NCBI GenBank assembly: GCA_963591145.1
Contig: CAVARE010000038.1
Location: 1-16,928, forward strand
DNA: 16,928 nt
Source of the DNA: RGIG5612 sp963591145
GTDB lineage: Bacteria; Bacillota; Clostridia; Lachnospirales; Lachnospiraceae
Reading direction: 5' to 3'
The notes beneath the pieces were generated by a model. That model saw only the letters and a program-made list of their open reading frames with translations. It had not been told where the DNA came from and ran no database searches. Below, piece after piece: positions 15,154 to 16,928 of the stretch (positions within the stretch are counted from its first letter, which is position 1; each line of letters opens with the position of its first letter). A program made the translations under genes and the position numbers.

Positions 15154-16710
15154 ATGATCAATAAAAATGACAAGATAAAGCTGAAAATTACAGATATGGG
15201 AATCGACGGAGAGGGCATAGGAAGATATTATGAGACTCCGGATAACGGCATGACATTTTTCGTTAAGAATGCAGTTATTGGTGATGAAGTATCTGCCATC
15301 GTTACGAAGGTTAAGAAGGGCTACGGATATGCCAAGGTTCTCGAGATCCTCACGCCGTCTAAGAACCGTGTAAAGCCTGCCTGTGCCATGGCGGGACGCT
15401 GCGGCGGCTGTCAGATCATGCAGCTGTCATACAAGGCGCAGCTTGAGTTCAAGGCAAATAAAGTTAGAAATAATATAGAAAGATTGGGCGGTATTAAGTG
15501 CGATAACTATCTGCCGATACTGGGGATGGAAGGCGGGGAGCCGCTGCATTTCAGAAATAAGATGCAATTTCCGGTAGGACGTAGCAAAGACGGCCGGGTA
15601 ATAACAGGATTCTATGCAGGAAGGACGCACTATATTATAGAAACTAATGACTGCCTGGTATCACCAGAGATAAACAGCCGCATTCTGGAGGCCTTCAGAG
15701 AATATGCAGAAGCTGAGAAGCTGCCGACTTACGACGAAGAGGCAGGCCGCGGCCTGATCAGGCATGTGCTTATCAGAAACGGATTCTATACAGGTCAGAT
15801 CATGGTATGCATTGTAATAAATGGCAGTGACAGGGATCTGGATACGGGCAAACTAGTGACAGCAATCACGCAGGTGTCCATGCCGGAGCCATGGAAGGTC
15901 GCCAGCATAAGTCTTAACATCAACAGGGAGAAAACTAATGTCATATTGGGATCTAAGGTTGTGAATCTGTATGGCACAGCTTATATAGAAGAGAAAATAA
16001 TAAGCAGTGAGCCGGAGATGAAGCCGCTTATTTTCAAGATAAATCCGCTGTCATTCTTCCAGACGAATCCATTCCAGACCAACAGGCTGTATGATACGGC
16101 ACTGTCATTTGCAGGGCTCACAGGGAAAGAAATTGTATGGGATCTGTACTGCGGCGCAGGAACGATATCGCTGTTCCTGGCACAGAAAGCCAGGAAGGTC
16201 TACGGCGTGGAGATCGTCCCTGAGGCAATAGAAGCTGCAAGGGAAAATGCTGTGAGAAATGGCATTGAAAACACTGAATTTTATTGCGGAAAATCTGAAG
16301 AAATATTCCCTGAGATGGTGCTGGGGGCAGGCAGATTAAAAGCTGCTGAAGGCCTGGACAATATCAAAGTAAGTGCGTTGAATAAAGAACGTCAGAGTAG
16401 TGCAGCGCATGAGACAGACATAAATGACGGCCGTGAATATATACCTGACCTGGTAGTGCTCGATCCGCCTAGGAAGGGCTGCGATGCAGCGCTTATTGAG
16501 GCGATAAGACGGGTAGCACCAGACAGAATCGTATACGTAAGCTGCGATTCTGCGACGCTGGCCAGAGACCTGAAGCTCCTGTGCGATGATGAGGCAGCAG
16601 GCAGCAGCTACAAGTTGAAGACCGTGAGGGCGGTAGACATGTTCCCACATACTGTGCATGTCGAGACGGTTGTTCTCCTTTCCAAGGGAGAAATCGACTC
16701 AAAAAGGTAA
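15154..16710 (+). CDS. rlmD: RlmD/RumA-type 23S rRNA uracil-5 methyltransferase, C-terminus in another frame
   Basis: A 518-residue SAM-dependent m5U methyltransferase of the TrmA/RlmD family. An N-terminal TRAM domain (about 1-62) is followed by the [4Fe-4S] ligands C77, C83, C86 and C167 in the CX5CX2CX80C pattern. The SAM motif is DLYCGAGTIS (330-339), DPPRKG is at 437-442, the catalytic Cys is C464 in YVSCD and the general-base Glu is E504. Residues about 390-430 are a polar insertion before DPPR. Four bp separate it from rsmI; the ribosome binding site is weak. The frame ends at TAA 16708-16710, while sequence typical of the protein's C-terminal tail continues in the -1 frame. Thus the intact family product may need frameshifting, or the gene is broken. 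Bacterial homologues methylate U1939 and/or U747; the target is inferred. Confidence 0.9.
   Translation: MINKNDKIKLKITDMGIDGEGIGRYYETPDNGMTFFVKNAVIGDEVSAIVTKVKKGYGYAKVLEILTPSKNRVKPACAMAGRCGGCQIMQLSYKAQLEFKANKVRNNIERLGGIKCDNYLPILGMEGGEPLHFRNKMQFPVGRSKDGRVITGFYAGRTHYIIETNDCLVSPEINSRILEAFREYAEAEKLPTYDEEAGRGLIRHVLIRNGFYTGQIMVCIVINGSDRDLDTGKLVTAITQVSMPEPWKVASISLNINREKTNVILGSKVVNLYGTAYIEEKIISSEPEMKPLIFKINPLSFFQTNPFQTNRLYDTALSFAGLTGKEIVWDLYCGAGTISLFLAQKARKVYGVEIVPEAIEAARENAVRNGIENTEFYCGKSEEIFPEMVLGAGRLKAAEGLDNIKVSALNKERQSSAAHETDINDGREYIPDLVVLDPPRKGCDAALIEAIRRVAPDRIVYVSCDSATLARDLKLLCDDEAAGSSYKLKTVRAVDMFPHTVHVETVVLLSKGEIDSKR
16684..16710 (+). promoter_or_regulatory. Candidate -1 frameshift signal at the end of the RlmD-type frame
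   Basis: AGGGAG (16685-16690) lies 10 nt before an A5 run (16701-16705) that reads A-AAA-AGG in frame and is followed at once by TAA. A -1 slip on AAA joins residue Lys517 to the downstream frame. The spacing matches the upstream Shine-Dalgarno-like stimulator of E. coli dnaX. Alternatively, a lost A in an original A6 run explains the same picture. Confidence 0.4.
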
Positions 16711-16928
16711 AGGTTGAGTTCTCGATGGAGAATATAGATATGTCCGGATTCTATAAGGGCGCAACCTATGAACAGATCAAAGCGTATGTGCAGGAACATA
16801 GCGGTTTAAAGGTGAGTAGTCTCTATATTGCCCAGGTGAAACAGAAATACGGCATCATCGAGCGCGAGAACTACAACAAGCCGAAATCGGAGGACAGCAA
16901 GCAGCCCCAATGCCCTCCCGAAAAGGAA
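16704..16928 (+). CDS. C-terminal tail domain of the RlmD-type protein in the -1 frame, cut by the window end
   Basis: Seventy-five codons in the -1 frame are open to the window edge. Reading from 16704 gives Lys-Val-Lys-Val-Glu-Phe-Ser, then ATYEQIKAYV, LKVSSLYIAQVKQKYG and NYNKPKSEDSKQPQCPPEKE. I recall this tail as the C-terminal part of many clostridial TrmA/RlmD-like proteins, where it follows the LLSKG motif directly. The match to the last residues of the frame at 15154-16710 is continuous if one base is added to the A-run. Separate initiation at ATG 16725, with AAAGG about 10 nt upstream, is possible. The end of the domain lies outside the window. It is probably the missing end of the gene next to it, not a free-standing gene. 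Confidence 0.65.

Overview
The window looks like chromosomal DNA from an anaerobic member of the Clostridia, most likely the Lachnospiraceae. The reasons are a base composition of roughly 40-45% G+C, purine-rich ribosome binding sites, a holB-ricT-trmN6-rsmI order shared with Firmicutes, and small intergenic hairpin repeats of a kind I associate with this family. The genus assignment is inference.

Layout. (1) 1-197: the 3' part of an initiator tRNA-Met, a tRNA-Phe and a terminator. (2) 198-809: no intact gene; it holds a hairpin-rich stretch, a decayed fragment resembling the next gene, and one copy of a dispersed repeat. (3) 810-3565: a four-helix membrane protein overlapping by 4 bp an ABC-F ATPase with an unusual polar insertion. 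(4) 3566-4079: a candidate promoter followed by three tandem 94-bp units, each folding into three hairpins. (5) 4080-6317: a 745-residue beta-helix-like protein of unknown function with strongly biased codons and no signal peptide, closed by a strong terminator. (6) 6501-10178, minus strand: an orphan uroporphyrinogen-decarboxylase-family protein, a secreted trigger-factor-like peptidyl-prolyl isomerase and a Nudix ADP-ribose pyrophosphatase, with a second copy of the dispersed repeat between the first two. (7) 10355-16928, plus strand: a housekeeping cluster of guanylate-kinase-like enzyme, DNA polymerase III delta', RicT, TrmN6-type tRNA methyltransferase, RsmI and an RlmD-type rRNA methyltransferase. 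These genes join nucleotide supply, replication, RNA maturation and tRNA/rRNA modification in a Bacillus-like order.

The most unusual points are these. The RlmD-type gene stops at 16710, but a recognisable C-terminal tail continues in the -1 frame, and the junction has a Shine-Dalgarno-like AGGGAG ten bases before an A-run, as in the E. coli dnaX frameshift site. The beta-helix gene is probably transcribed through the triple-hairpin array. Mutually exclusive GC-rich stems lie between trmN6 and rsmI. Several housekeeping proteins carry polar insertions.

All function calls rest on motif recognition by eye; no database search was possible.
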